From Arthrobacter sp. B3I4 (GTDB taxonomy: Bacteria; Actinomycetota; Actinomycetes; Actinomycetales; Micrococcaceae): DNA of 64,000 bases. Below are positions 8,549-25,944 of the stretch, piece by piece. Both the position numbers and the translations under genes were made by a program. A model generated the notes under the pieces. The model was not told the DNA's origin. It ran no database searches and was given only the letters and a program-made list of their open reading frames with translations. Position 1 is the stretch's first letter; every line of letters begins with the position of its first letter. Location of the stretch: contig NZ_JAUSYK010000001.1 in the NCBI RefSeq assembly GCF_030816855.1, positions 3,038,001-3,102,000 on the forward strand, written 5' to 3'.

Positions 8549-9070
8549 TCAGCCTGGTCCGTAGCGGTGCCGGATGTGCCGGCGGTCGTGCCGTGCCTGC
8601 CAGAACTCGAACTCCCGGGGTCGGATCGCGTAAAGCTGCCACGCCGGGTTCATACTGCCGTCGGCGCCGGGCCGGGCCGCCCAGTCGGCGGCGGAGGCCG
8701 CCGCGGAAAGCAGCACCACATCCCCCGCGACGCGCACCTGGCGGCCCTGCTGCTGCCAGAAGAAGTTCAGCGCGGCGTGCGGGTTGGCGGCAAGCTCCAG
8801 GCCCTTGCGGGACTCCCGGGACGTCGCGAAGTGCCAGCCGGCGTCGTCGATGTCCTTGAGGATCAGCATCCGCGACGACGGCCTTCCCAACTTGTCCGCC
8901 GTGGCCAGGCTGCAGGCGTTCGGCTGCGGCACACCGGCGGCCAGTGCTTCGGCGAGCCACTGCCGGAACAGTGCCGCCGGATCCGCAGGCGCCTGATCCG
9001 GGTCGAAGTCCGGCAGGTCGTCGGGAAAGTCGGGCAGGGCGCGCAGCAGTTCACGGAACGATTCGCTCAT
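8549..9070 (-). CDS. Pyridoxamine 5'-phosphate oxidase family protein (PdxH-like)
   Basis: Flavin-dependent split-barrel oxidase resembling PdxH, which makes pyridoxal 5'-phosphate from PNP or PMP. The FMN-binding strand RPSSRMLILKDIDDAGWHFA and the C-terminal signature FEFWQARHDRRHIRHRY are both present. It is only 173 residues, against about 210-230 for classical PdxH, with a short N-terminus. Function could therefore be true PLP salvage or a related FMN oxidase. The start ATG follows TAAGGT by 6 nt. It stands alone, separated from argH by a large palindrome. Confidence 0.85.
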   Translation of the reverse strand: MSESFRELLRALPDFPDDLPDFDPDQAPADPAALFRQWLAEALAAGVPQPNACSLATADKLGRPSSRMLILKDIDDAGWHFATSRESRKGLELAANPHAALNFFWQQQGRQVRVAGDVVLLSAAASAADWAARPGADGSMNPAWQLYAIRPREFEFWQARHDRRHIRHRYGPG

Positions 9071-9076
9071 GCACCC

Positions 9077-9082
9077 ACCTTA
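9077..9082 (-). promoter_or_regulatory. Leaderless -10 element of the PdxH-like gene
   Basis: TAAGGT, 6 nt before the ATG. Confidence 0.45.
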
Positions 9083-9089
9083 AACGCCG

Positions 9090-9147
9090 CCGAGTTGGCA
9101 CGTCACGGCAATGTTTTGGAAAACACTGCTGTGAAGTGCCAACTCGG
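9090..9147. repeat. 58-bp near-perfect palindrome between argH and the PdxH-like gene
   Basis: Two 28-bp arms (9090-9117 and 9120-9147) match at 25 of 28 positions around a 2-nt centre; the outer 12 bp are identical. It lies 15 nt past the argH stop and can end the arg operon transcript, but it is much longer than the other terminators here and has no U-tract. It looks like an extragenic palindromic repeat. Confidence 0.9.
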
Positions 9148-9162
9148 TGCAGCGGAGGCTGG

Positions 9163-11870
<2,708 letters not shown>

Positions 11871-11928
11871 TTGAAACGCTCCTTAGTTGTTGTGTTCTTC
11901 ATTGTCTGTGAAAGTTCATGGCTTAGGG

Positions 11929-12458
11929 TCACTGCCCGGCCTCTTCGGCCAGCTGCAGGAAGCGGGCCGCCGTGGCGGCCCCGCCGAGCGGGTCCCGGGT
12001 GACCAGCAAGACGGTGTCGTCCCCGGCGATGGTGCCCAGGATCGACGGCATCACCGAGTGGTCGATCGCGAGGGCGAGGAAGTTCGCGGCCCCTGGCGGG
12101 GTGCGGAGCACCACGAGGTTTCCGGAGGCCTCCGCCGTGACCAGCAGTTCCCCGCACAGCCGGGCGAGCCGGGCGTCGAGGATTTCCTGGGTCACACCGC
12201 TCTTGGCGCCGCGTTCCCCGCCTTCCCCCGGGACCGCATAGACGAGCACGCCGTCCTTGCCCCGGACCCGGACGGCCCCGAGCTCCACCAGGTCGCGGGA
12301 CAGGGTCGCCTGGGTGACCTGGACGCCGTCGTCGGCGAGCAGGGCCGCGAGCTCGGCCTGCGAGCGGACCGATTCACCGGTGAGGATCGCGGTGATCCGC
12401 GACTGCCGGGCCGTCTTGGTGGCCGGGCTGGCCCCCTGGGCGGCGGGCTGGACGGACA

Positions 12459-12459
<1 letters not shown>
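11929..12459 (-). CDS. argR: Arginine repressor
   Basis: Hexameric arginine-responsive repressor, here within the operon it should control. 176 residues. The N-terminal winged-helix DNA-binding domain contains [20 protein letters not shown] followed by [14 protein letters not shown]. The C-terminal arginine-binding and oligomerisation domain ends with [15 protein letters not shown], the conserved GTIAGDDT motif. Its ATG overlaps the argF stop by 1 nt. Expected targets are the candidate ARG boxes before argC, which would give autoregulation. Confidence 0.96.
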
Positions 12460-14826
<2,367 letters not shown>

Positions 14827-14830
<4 letters not shown>

Positions 14831-15786
14831 GCTTTCACTTCCTCGTCCGGGACGATCTGGGTGCCGATGCCGGCGGTGGTGAAGGTTTCCAACAGCATGG
14901 AGTGCGCCAGCCGGCCGTCCACGATGTGCGCACGCTCCACCCCGCCGTCGACGGCCTTGAGGCAGGCTTCCATTTTGGGGATCATCCCCGACTCCAGGTC
15001 CGGCAGCAGCCGGCGCAGTTCGGAGGCGGTGAGCGAGGAGATCAGCGAGGAGCGGTCCGGCCAGTTGGCGTAGAGGCCTTCGACGTCGGTCAGGATCACG
15101 AGCTTGGACGCGCCGAGGGCCTCGGCGAGGGCGGCGGCGGCGGTGTCCGCGTTGACATTCAGGACCTGGCCGGTGGTCTGTGCCTGCTTTGATCCGGCGT
15201 CGAGTGCGCCGTCGTTCTCGATCTCCGGGGCAACGGTCGAGATCACCGGGATCCGGCCGGCCGCGATGATGTCCAGGATGCCCTCCGGGTTCACCCCGAC
15301 GACTTCGCCGACCAGGCCCAGGTCCACTTCTTCACCATCCACCAGGGTGCCGGTGCGGATTGCGCGCAGCAGCCCGCCGTCCTCGCCGGACATCCCGACG
15401 GCGTAGGGGCCGTGCGAGTTGATCAAGCCCACCAGCTCACGCCCAACCTGGCCGGTGAGGACCATGCGGACCACGTCCATGGCCTCGGGCGTGGTGACGC
15501 GCAGGCCGCCTTTGAACTCGGATTCGATGCCGAGCCGGCTGAGCATGGCGTTGATCTGCGGACCGCCGCCGTGCACGACGACGGGGTGGATGCCGACGTG
15601 GTGCAGGAAGACGACGTCTTCGGCGAAGGCGCGCTGGAGTTCGTCATTGACCATGGCGTTGCCGCCGTACTTGATCACCATGGTGGTTCCGGCAAAACGC
15701 TGGATCCAAGGCAGCGCCTCGATCAGTGTGCCGGCCTTGTCCTGTGCGGCCGCCATGGAGGTGGTCTCACGGGGCTGGGTGTTCAT
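14827..15786 (-). CDS. argB: Acetylglutamate kinase
   Basis: Phosphorylates N-acetylglutamate, usually the feedback-controlled step of the acetylated pathway. 319 residues. The phosphate-binding start [10 protein letters not shown], the substrate loop [17 protein letters not shown] and the late [16 protein letters not shown] are typical of the family. AAGGAC precedes the ATG. A 49-nt gap separates it from argJ, the only sizeable gap in the argC-argF part of the operon. Confidence 0.97.
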
Positions 15787-15835
15787 CAGTGTCTGTCCTT
15801 CTGCTCGTCCCTGCTCTGCCTACCTTGCAACGGGC

Positions 15836-18078
<2,243 letters not shown>

Positions 18079-18166
18079 TGCCCGCGTGGGCCAGCCCCTG
18101 CTGGCCCGCGGGAGCTGGCGCTACTAAGGTCTACCGGAAGCGCTACAACACTCGGAGGCGGACTTC

Positions 18167-19012
18167 ATGCAGGCAGAACAGTGCACCGACCCGGTCGCCT
18201 ACCACGGCGAGGGCCCGGTCTGGTCCGCAGCCTGGGGCGCCCTGCGCTGGGTGGACATGCTCGCCGGCGACGTTCTGTCGCTGGCCGAATCCGGCGCCGT
18301 CACGCGCCGCCACGTCGGCACGGTCGCTGCCGCGTTGCGGCCGCGGCAGGGCGGCGGCTCGGTAATCGGCGTCGAGCGCGGCTTCTGTCTGGAGGCTGCC
18401 GACGGGACGCTGACCCGGCTGGACGAGGTGTGGGCCGACGCCGGTATCCGAATGAACGAAGGTGCCTGCGATCCTGACGGCCGGTTTTACTGCGGTTCGA
18501 TGGCCTACGATCAGCGGCCCGGCGCCGCCGCGCTGTACCGGCTCGACCCGGACGGCTCATGCCACCGGGTGCTGCAGGACATCACCATTTCCAACGGCCT
18601 GGACTGGAGCCCGGACGGTTCCCTCGCCTACTACAACGACACGGCGACCCACGCTGTCGCCGTTTTCGACTACCACCGTGACGCGGGGCTGACCGGGCGG
18701 CGCACCTTCGTTCGCATGCGCGACGACGAGCAGCCCGACGGGCTCACGGTGGACGCGCAGGGCGGCGTCTGGGTCGCGGTCAACGGTTCGGGCGAGGTCC
18801 GGCGGTATACCCCTGAAGGGCGCCTCGACGGCGTCGTGCACGTTGCGGCCCGCCAGGTGACCGCCTGCACCTTCGGCGGACCGGACCTGCGCCAGCTGTA
18901 CATCACGACCTCGCGCGAGCACCTGGAGCCAGGCGACGATCCGCTGGCCGGATCCCTCTTCCGGGCGGACGTCGGCGTGGCCGGGCTGGCCGTACGCGAG
19001 TTCGCGGGTTAG
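18167..19012 (+). CDS. SMP-30/gluconolactonase/LRE family protein
   Basis: Six-bladed propeller lactonase-type enzyme of 281 residues, cytoplasmic (no signal peptide). Metal-site blocks are recognisable: HGEGPVWSA near residue 14, NEGACDPDGRFYCGSMAYD, ISNGLDWSPDGSLAYYNDT, and DGLTVDAQGGVWVA. Relatives hydrolyse sugar lactones, but no sugar operon surrounds it, so the substrate is open. CGGAGG lies 8 nt before the ATG. It is divergent from argC, with 136 bp between. Confidence 0.9.
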   Translation: MQAEQCTDPVAYHGEGPVWSAAWGALRWVDMLAGDVLSLAESGAVTRRHVGTVAAALRPRQGGGSVIGVERGFCLEAADGTLTRLDEVWADAGIRMNEGACDPDGRFYCGSMAYDQRPGAAALYRLDPDGSCHRVLQDITISNGLDWSPDGSLAYYNDTATHAVAVFDYHRDAGLTGRRTFVRMRDDEQPDGLTVDAQGGVWVAVNGSGEVRRYTPEGRLDGVVHVAARQVTACTFGGPDLRQLYITTSREHLEPGDDPLAGSLFRADVGVAGLAVREFAG

Positions 19013-19060
19013 GTTCCGGCCGTGCAGCGGGAGGGCCTTCGCCGCCGGCGCCGGGGTGCC

Positions 19061-19066
19061 TAGGAT
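19061..19066 (+). promoter_or_regulatory. Candidate -10 element of the quinone oxidoreductase gene
   Basis: TAGGAT, 47 nt before the ATG, which has its own AAAGGAG. This is a leadered promoter, unlike many others here. Confidence 0.35.
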
Positions 19067-19113
19067 GGGTTGAGATCCGGGCCAGGAAAGTCCAGTCCCG
19101 GGAAAGGAGACAC

Positions 19114-20079
19114 ATGACGCACGCAATTGTCGCCCGCCAGTCCGGCGGTCCGGAGGTCCTCGAACTGGCCGAGGTCGACCGCCCGGTTCCCGGTCCCGGC
19201 CAGCTGCTGATCAAGGTCGCCGCCATCGGCGTGAACTTCATCGACACCTACAAGCGCAGCGGCGTCTATAAAGTGCAGTACCCCTTCATTCCCGGCTCCG
19301 AAGCCTCCGGCACCGTTGAGGAAACCGGCGACGGCGTGACCGGCTTTTCCGCCGGGGACCGGGTGGCCACCGCCGAAGGCCTGAACTGCTACGCCGGATA
19401 CGCCCTCGTCGACGCCGACAAGGCGCTGCCGGTGCCCCGCGGCGTTGACGACTTTACCGCCGCGGCCCTCCCCCTGCAGGGCATCACCGCGCACTACCTG
19501 ATCAACTCCTCGTTCAAGGTCGAGCCGGGCCATACCGTGCTGTTGCACGCCGGCGCCGGCGGCGTCGGCCTGCTGCTGATCCAGTTGCTCAAGGCCCGCG
19601 GAGCGACGGTCATCACCACCGTCTCCACCGACGAGAAGGAGGCGCTGGCCCGGGAGGCCGGCGCGGACCACGTGCTGCGCTACGAGGGCTTTGCCGCCCG
19701 GGTACGCGAACTGACCGGCGGCGCCGGCGTCCACGTGGTGTACGACGGCGTCGGCAAGGACACGTTCGATGATTCCCTGGCCGCCCTTCGGATCCGCGGC
19801 ACTCTGGTGCTCTTCGGCGCCGCGTCCGGCCCGGTGCCGCCCGTCGACCCGCAGCGACTCAACACCGGCGGCTCGCTGTACCTGACCCGCCCCACCATCA
19901 CCCACTTCCTTCAGGATGCGCAGGAACGCCGCTGGCGTTCCGATGAGCTCTTCGCCGCGGTGGCAGACGGGAGCCTGAAAGTCCGTATCGGGGCGCGGTA
20001 CGACCTGGCCGACGCCGCGACGGCCCACACCGACCTGGAGCAGCGGCGCACCACCGGCAAGGTCATCCTGGTGCCCTAA
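19114..20079 (+). CDS. Quinone oxidoreductase, zinc-independent MDR family
   Basis: NADPH:quinone reductase of the QorA type, 321 residues. The start block NFIDTYKRSGVYKVQYPFIP, the GSEASGTVE turn and the nucleotide-binding AGAGGVGLLLIQLLKARGA are diagnostic; there are no zinc-ligand cysteines. AAAGGAG precedes the ATG. It ends 2 nt before the M1 peptidase start, so the two are probably co-transcribed, although no functional link is obvious. Confidence 0.93.
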   Translation: MTHAIVARQSGGPEVLELAEVDRPVPGPGQLLIKVAAIGVNFIDTYKRSGVYKVQYPFIPGSEASGTVEETGDGVTGFSAGDRVATAEGLNCYAGYALVDADKALPVPRGVDDFTAAALPLQGITAHYLINSSFKVEPGHTVLLHAGAGGVGLLLIQLLKARGATVITTVSTDEKEALAREAGADHVLRYEGFAARVRELTGGAGVHVVYDGVGKDTFDDSLAALRIRGTLVLFGAASGPVPPVDPQRLNTGGSLYLTRPTITHFLQDAQERRWRSDELFAAVADGSLKVRIGARYDLADAATAHTDLEQRRTTGKVILVP

Positions 20080-20081
20080 CA

Positions 20082-21413
20082 ATGGACCGCACCGCAGTGC
20101 CCGCAACCGACCCGGACCCGTACCTGCCGGGCCAGGGCAGCGCCGCCTACCGGGTCGCGCGGTACGAACTGGACCTCGAATACCGGGTGGACAACAACCG
20201 GCTGACCGGCCGGGCGGTGCTGCACGCGGTGGCCCGGCAGGAGAGCGCCTCGGTTGTCCTGGACCTGGCCGGGTTGCGGGTCACCGAGGTGCTGATGCCG
20301 GGCAGGAAGGTGCGCAAATTCAAGCAGCGGGCCGACCGGCTCGTCGTCGTTCCCGATGCGGCCTTGCTGCCCGGCGACACCTTTACGGTGGACATCCGCT
20401 ATAAAGGCAAGCCCTCGCCCCGCCGGGGCTTTTGGGGCGAGGTGGGCTGGGAGGAACTGACCGACGGCGTCCTGGTCGCCGGCCAGCCCAACGGCGCGCC
20501 GTCGTGGTTCCCCTGCAACGACCACCCCGGGGACAAGGCCAGCTACCGCATCACCGTGACCACCGACGCCGGCTACCGCGCGATCTGTAACGGGGTGCTC
20601 GTCGCACACGAGGCCCGGTCCGGCCAGGCGACCTGGGTCTACGAGCAGTCCGAGCCAATGGCCAGCTACCTTGCAACGGTCCAGATCGGCCGGTACGAAC
20701 AGTTCCAGCTCAACCCGGACCGGGCCGGCGGCGACGTCGCGCAAACTGCCGCCGTTCCGGGCCGGCTGTCCGTCAAGGCCCAGGCCGCCCTGGCCCGTCA
20801 GCCCGAAATGATGCGGACCTTCACCAGCTGTTTCGGACCCTATCCCTTCGCGGACTACACCGTGGTGGTGACCGGGGATGCGCTGGAAATACCGCTGGAG
20901 GCCCAGTCCCTGTCCATTTTCGGCCGCAACCATCTGGGGCACGACTGGGATTCGCAGCGCCTGATAGCGCACGAACTGTCGCACCAGTGGTTCGGGAACT
21001 CCCTGACGGCAGCCTCGTGGAAGGACATCTGGCTGCACGAAGGCTTCGCCTGCTACGCCGAGTGGCTCTGGTCCGAGGCCGCCGGAATCATGACCGCCGC
21101 GGACCGGGCCCGGGAAGCCTGGCGGACGCTGCACCGGGAGGGCCAGGACCTGCTGATCGGGAACCCGGGGCCGGAACGGATGTTCGATGACCGGGTCTAC
21201 CTCCGCGGTGCCCTGGCCCTGCACGCGCTGCGGGTCCGGTGTAGTGATGCTGCTTTCTTTGCGCTCCTGCGGGACTGGACTGCCAGCCACCGGCACGGTT
21301 CCGTTTCCACGCAGGACTTCGTCGCGGCGGCGGGGGCGGCCACCGGGACGGACACGGCGGCCCTGCTGTACCCGTGGCTTTACGAGGAAGCGCTCCCGCC
21401 GCTGCCGGGCTGA
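20082..21413 (+). CDS. M1 family zinc metallopeptidase
   Basis: Aminopeptidase-type enzyme, 443 residues, the short actinobacterial form with only the beta-saddle and catalytic domains (full PepN is about 850). The zinc site is HELSHQWFGN with His297, Glu298 and His301, plus Glu320 in WLHEGF. The substrate-recognition loop is EIPLEAQSLSIFG in place of the classical GAMEN. No signal peptide is visible. The 3' end overlaps the convergent PPTase gene by 34 bp. Confidence 0.92.
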   Translation: MDRTAVPATDPDPYLPGQGSAAYRVARYELDLEYRVDNNRLTGRAVLHAVARQESASVVLDLAGLRVTEVLMPGRKVRKFKQRADRLVVVPDAALLPGDTFTVDIRYKGKPSPRRGFWGEVGWEELTDGVLVAGQPNGAPSWFPCNDHPGDKASYRITVTTDAGYRAICNGVLVAHEARSGQATWVYEQSEPMASYLATVQIGRYEQFQLNPDRAGGDVAQTAAVPGRLSVKAQAALARQPEMMRTFTSCFGPYPFADYTVVVTGDALEIPLEAQSLSIFGRNHLGHDWDSQRLIAHELSHQWFGNSLTAASWKDIWLHEGFACYAEWLWSEAAGIMTAADRAREAWRTLHREGQDLLIGNPGPERMFDDRVYLRGALALHALRVRCSDAAFFALLRDWTASHRHGSVSTQDFVAAAGAATGTDTAALLYPWLYEEALPPLPG

Positions 21414-22081
21414 TATGCGTCGCGGCCGGCCCCGTCCGGCATCCCGGACAGGGCGACGGCGGCTGCGAAGCGGGCGGGCAGTCCGGTCTCGGCCGGCGGA
21501 AGATCCCGGATGCCCGGGTGGTGCAGCACGTCCAATGCGTCCGGGGCGGTGCGCAGCCCGGTTCCGCACAGCTTCAGCCAGGCCTCTTTGCGTGCCCACA
21601 GCCGGGCCCGGGCCGAGACGAGCGCCGCGGCGGACAGGCCGCTGAGGCTCGCGCGTTCGGCCGGCCCCAGTGCGACGTCGTCGAACCCGTCGAAATCCGC
21701 GCCGGCCGGGTCCTGGACGTCGACGCCGAGCAGCAGCCCGGTTGGCGGATCCGGCACCGCGGCCAGCAAAACCCAGCCCGCACTGCGGGAGAGGCTCAGC
21801 AGCAGCGGCGCCGGCACGCCGTGGAGACTGTAACCGGGCCTGCCGTGTGCGCTTCCCGGGCCGCAGCGCGGACAGTCATAGGCGGCCGTGAGCCCCGACG
21901 CCGGCACGCCCAGCAGTTCCGCGGCGAACTGGCGCTGGGCAACGCGGCCGGCGAGGAACGCCGCCCGGGGACCGGGGGCCATTCCGTGGGCGCGTGCCAG
22001 CTCCACGTTATCCAGCGCCTCGCGGGCGGCCGGGGGTACGGGAAAGGGCGGGACGGCCCGCAAAATCAGTTGCGCTGCCAT
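21380..22081 (-). CDS. 4'-phosphopantetheinyl transferase superfamily protein
   Basis: Sfp-type enzyme that moves phosphopantetheine from CoA to carrier proteins. 233 residues. The magnesium-binding LLGVDVQDP and the later WARKEAWLKLCGTGL show the two conserved blocks, and the N-terminal AFLAGRVAQRQFAAELLG fits. No NRPS, PKS or carrier protein is nearby, so the partner is unknown. GGGAAGGGCGGG precedes the ATG. Its 3' end overlaps the M1 peptidase gene on the other strand. Confidence 0.87.
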   Translation of the reverse strand: MAAQLILRAVPPFPVPPAAREALDNVELARAHGMAPGPRAAFLAGRVAQRQFAAELLGVPASGLTAAYDCPRCGPGSAHGRPGYSLHGVPAPLLLSLSRSAGWVLLAAVPDPPTGLLLGVDVQDPAGADFDGFDDVALGPAERASLSGLSAAALVSARARLWARKEAWLKLCGTGLRTAPDALDVLHHPGIRDLPPAETGLPARFAAAVALSGMPDGAGRDAYQPGSGGSASS

Positions 22082-22122
22082 CGTCCCGCCCTTCCCTGGT
22101 TCCGGCTGGCGCCGGACTGTGC

Positions 22123-24666
22123 TTACCTCTGGACGGCCCCGAACCGCTCGTGTGCGGCGGCCATCGCGCTGTCCCGGGCGGCGGAGGCCTCCTCCGCGGT
22201 CAGCGTCCGGTCCGGGGCGCGGAAACGGAGGTTGAAGGCCAGCGACTTCTTGCCTTCCTCGATGCCCTTGCCCGCGTAAACGTCGAACAGGGACAGCTCC
22301 TCAAGCAGCTCCCCCGCACCCTCGCGCAGGGCGGCCAGCACGTCATCCGCCGGAACGTCGGCGCCCACCACGAGGGCCACGTCCTGGGTCGCAACCGGGT
22401 AGCTGGAAATGTGCCGGGCGACGATCACGTCCGCGGCCGCGTCGAACAGGGCGTCGGCGTTCAGCTCCAGCGCCACCGAACGGGCCGGCAGGTCATACCC
22501 GGCAAGCAGCTTGGGGTGCAGTTCGCCGGCGTAGCCCACGACTTCGCCGGTGCGGAGCGCCAACTGGGCGGCCCGCCCCGGGTGGAAGGCCTGGTGCTGG
22601 CCCTGGCTGATGACGAGTTCGACACCGAGGACGTCACTGGCGAGCCGGGCGATGTCCAGGGCGTCGGCCCAGTCCCAGGCCCGGGGTGTGTGCGCCGGTG
22701 ACGCGGGGGTGTCGTGGCCGGTCAGCACGGCGGCAAGGTGCAGCGGCTGGTCCGGAACGCCGTCGTACAGGCCGTCCAGCACCTCATCGGCGGGTTTGGC
22801 GCCAAGCGGCGGGATCGCGGCGGTGCCGAGCGTTTCACCGGGCAGGAAAACCAGCCCGGCCTCGAAGAGCGCCAGGTCGCGGAAACCGCGGGAATGGTTG
22901 CGCTTGGCGACCTCGATGAGGCCCGGCAGGATGGAGGTCCGGAGGTACCCGTGCTCCTCGCTGATGGGGTTGGCCAGCTTCAGCGCCGTCCGTTCCGCGT
23001 CCGCAGCCGGCACCCCGAAGGTGTCGTTGGCGGCCTTCGAAACGAACGGGTAGGCCAGCACCTCGGTGAGGCCTGCGTCGGCGAGAGCCTGGATGAGCCG
23101 GCGGCGCTGCTGCTGCACGCGGGTCAGTCCGCGGCCCGGAGGAGCCACCGGCAGGGTCGCGGGAATCTGGTCGTATCCGACCAGCCGGGCGATCTCCTCG
23201 GACAGGTCTTCCTTGGTTTCCAGATCCGTGCGCCAGCTTGGCGCCGTGACACGGTAGCCGGTACCGGTCTTTTCGACGGCGGCGCCCAGGTCACGGAGCG
23301 AGGTGAGGATCTGGCCCTCGGTGAAGTCCACGCCGATCCGTTCCGCGGCGAAGGCCGCGGGCAGTTCGACGGCGACGGAGTCCGGTGCGGTGCCGACGTC
23401 GGTCCCTTCGGCCACGGCGGTGCCGCCGGCAAGCTGGACCAGGAGGTCGACGGCGCGCTGGGCAGCCACGTGGGCGACCTGCCAGTCCACGCCGCGTTCA
23501 AAGCGTTTGGACGCCTCGGAGGGCAGCTTGTGGCGGCGGCGCGAGCGGGCAATCGAGACTTCCTCGAAGTGCGCCGCTTCAATCAGGATGGTTGACGTCG
23601 CGTCGCTGACCTCTGTTGCGGCGCCGCCCATCACGCCGGCGACGCCGATCGGGCCGGAGCCGTCGGTGATCAGGAGGTCCTCGGCGTCGAGCGTACGTTC
23701 CTTGCCGTCCAGGGTCTTGAGCTTTTCATCGGCGACGGCGCGGCGGACCACGATGTCGCCGGAGAGCTTGTCCTGGTCGTAGAAGTGCAGCGGCTGGCCC
23801 AGCTCCAGCATGACGTAGTTGGAGATGTCCACCGGCAGCGAGATGGACCGCATGCCGGCGAGCCGGAGCCGGGAGGACATCCACGGCGGTGTGGGCCGTG
23901 TGGCGTCCACACCGCGGACGCTGCGGGCCACGAAGCGGTCACAGCCGGGCTTGCCGTAGATCGGGCCGTCGTCGTTGAGCTTCACGCCGTAGCCACCGGA
24001 GAGTTCCGCCGGGGCCTGCACGTTGGCGGCCGGGTCGGTGAACGGGGTGCCGGTGGCGTGGGCGTATTCCCGGGCCACGCCGCGGATGGAGAACGCATAG
24101 CCGCGGTCAGGGGTGACGTTGATTTCGGCGGCCTGGTCGTACAGACCGAGCAGCTCCATGGCGTCGGTGCCGATTTCCGGGTCCAGTCCGATGCGCGAGA
24201 GCACCAGGATGCCGTCGTGGTCCTCGCCGATGCCGAGCTCCCGCACGGAAGCGATCATGCCGGCGGAGAGGTGTCCGTAGGTTTTCCGGGCCGAGATCCG
24301 GAAGTCGCCGGGCAGCACGGCTCCCGGAAGGGTCACCACAACCTTGTCGCCTTCCACGAAGTTGTGGGCGCCGCAGATGATGCCCTGCACACCGGACGGG
24401 TCGATGCCTTCGCCGGTGAGTGTCTGCTGCTGGCCTTCGGGAACCACCCGGACCTGGCACCAGTTGATGGTCTTGCCGTTGGTCTGCGGCTCCTTCACCA
24501 GGCTGAGGACCTGGCCCACCACGATGGGGCCCTGCAGGGTGTCCGTGGGCCGGTGCACTGCTTCTTCTTCAAAGCCGACTTTGACCAGGTCCGCCATGAC
24601 GTCTTCGGCCGTCGCTCCGGCCGGTACGGCCGCGAATTCACGCAGCCAGGAAAGGGGGATACGCAC
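22123..24666 (-). CDS. pheT: Phenylalanyl-tRNA synthetase beta subunit
   Basis: Beta chain of the alpha2-beta2 enzyme that charges tRNA-Phe. 847 residues, full length. Recognisable parts are the EMAP/OB-type tRNA-binding domain around residues 45-160 (VVGQVLSLVKEP, ICGAHNFVEGDKVVV), the B5 and B3/B4 editing region (GVMGGAATEVSD), and the C-terminal anticodon-binding domain (SSYPVATQDVALVVGADVPA). It begins 2 nt after the pheS stop and is surely co-transcribed with it. Confidence 0.97.
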   Translation of the reverse strand: MRIPLSWLREFAAVPAGATAEDVMADLVKVGFEEEAVHRPTDTLQGPIVVGQVLSLVKEPQTNGKTINWCQVRVVPEGQQQTLTGEGIDPSGVQGIICGAHNFVEGDKVVVTLPGAVLPGDFRISARKTYGHLSAGMIASVRELGIGEDHDGILVLSRIGLDPEIGTDAMELLGLYDQAAEINVTPDRGYAFSIRGVAREYAHATGTPFTDPAANVQAPAELSGGYGVKLNDDGPIYGKPGCDRFVARSVRGVDATRPTPPWMSSRLRLAGMRSISLPVDISNYVMLELGQPLHFYDQDKLSGDIVVRRAVADEKLKTLDGKERTLDAEDLLITDGSGPIGVAGVMGGAATEVSDATSTILIEAAHFEEVSIARSRRRHKLPSEASKRFERGVDWQVAHVAAQRAVDLLVQLAGGTAVAEGTDVGTAPDSVAVELPAAFAAERIGVDFTEGQILTSLRDLGAAVEKTGTGYRVTAPSWRTDLETKEDLSEEIARLVGYDQIPATLPVAPPGRGLTRVQQQRRRLIQALADAGLTEVLAYPFVSKAANDTFGVPAADAERTALKLANPISEEHGYLRTSILPGLIEVAKRNHSRGFRDLALFEAGLVFLPGETLGTAAIPPLGAKPADEVLDGLYDGVPDQPLHLAAVLTGHDTPASPAHTPRAWDWADALDIARLASDVLGVELVISQGQHQAFHPGRAAQLALRTGEVVGYAGELHPKLLAGYDLPARSVALELNADALFDAAADVIVARHISSYPVATQDVALVVGADVPADDVLAALREGAGELLEELSLFDVYAGKGIEEGKKSLAFNLRFRAPDRTLTAEEASAARDSAMAAAHERFGAVQR

Positions 24667-24668
24667 TG

Positions 24669-25730
<1,062 letters not shown>

Positions 25731-25739
25731 CTACTGTTC

Positions 25740-25835
25740 TTAGCTACGAGTCGGGTCATGCCAACGCGGGGCCTTCTCCAAGTGCGGGACTCGGAGCATG
25801 GGGACCCTCTCGTTGACAAAGGGCAGGCCCGTCAC
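25740..25835 (-). CDS. Possible 31-codon upstream ORF in the pheST leader
   Basis: GTG start at 25835 with GGAG 5 nt upstream; TAA at 25740-25742, 9 nt before the pheS ATG. The deduced peptide ends EKAPRWHDPTRS and has one phenylalanine (codon TTT, rare at this GC content). A TAGACT hexamer (25862-25867) upstream would give a leader of about 20 nt before the GTG. pheS itself lacks a Shine-Dalgarno, which fits coupling. I do not recognise the peptide, and it may be chance. Confidence 0.4.
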   Translation of the reverse strand: MTGLPFVNERVPMLRVPHLEKAPRWHDPTRS

Positions 25836-25861
25836 AGTCGCTCCGGCGGGCACTCCCCTCC

Positions 25862-25867
25862 AGTCTA
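25862..25867 (-). promoter_or_regulatory. Candidate pheST -10 element
   Basis: TAGACT, 131 nt before the pheS ATG and 26 nt before the upstream GTG. No clear -35. Confidence 0.35.
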
Positions 25868-25932
25868 GTTGAACGGGCTCCCCCGGCCCGTCCTCCCGGG
25901 CAGCACCTGACCGGCGGGCGCCCGTCCCCCGC

Positions 25933-25938
25933 TACCAT
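25933..25938 (+). promoter_or_regulatory. Leaderless -10 element of the small HExxH gene
   Basis: TACCAT, 6 nt before the ATG at 25945. Confidence 0.4.
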
Positions 25939-25944
25939 GGCCTC

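Noticed and set aside
25731..25944. T-box or Phe-codon attenuator before pheST
   Set aside because: No T-box sequence or structure, and only one Phe codon in the small upstream ORF.
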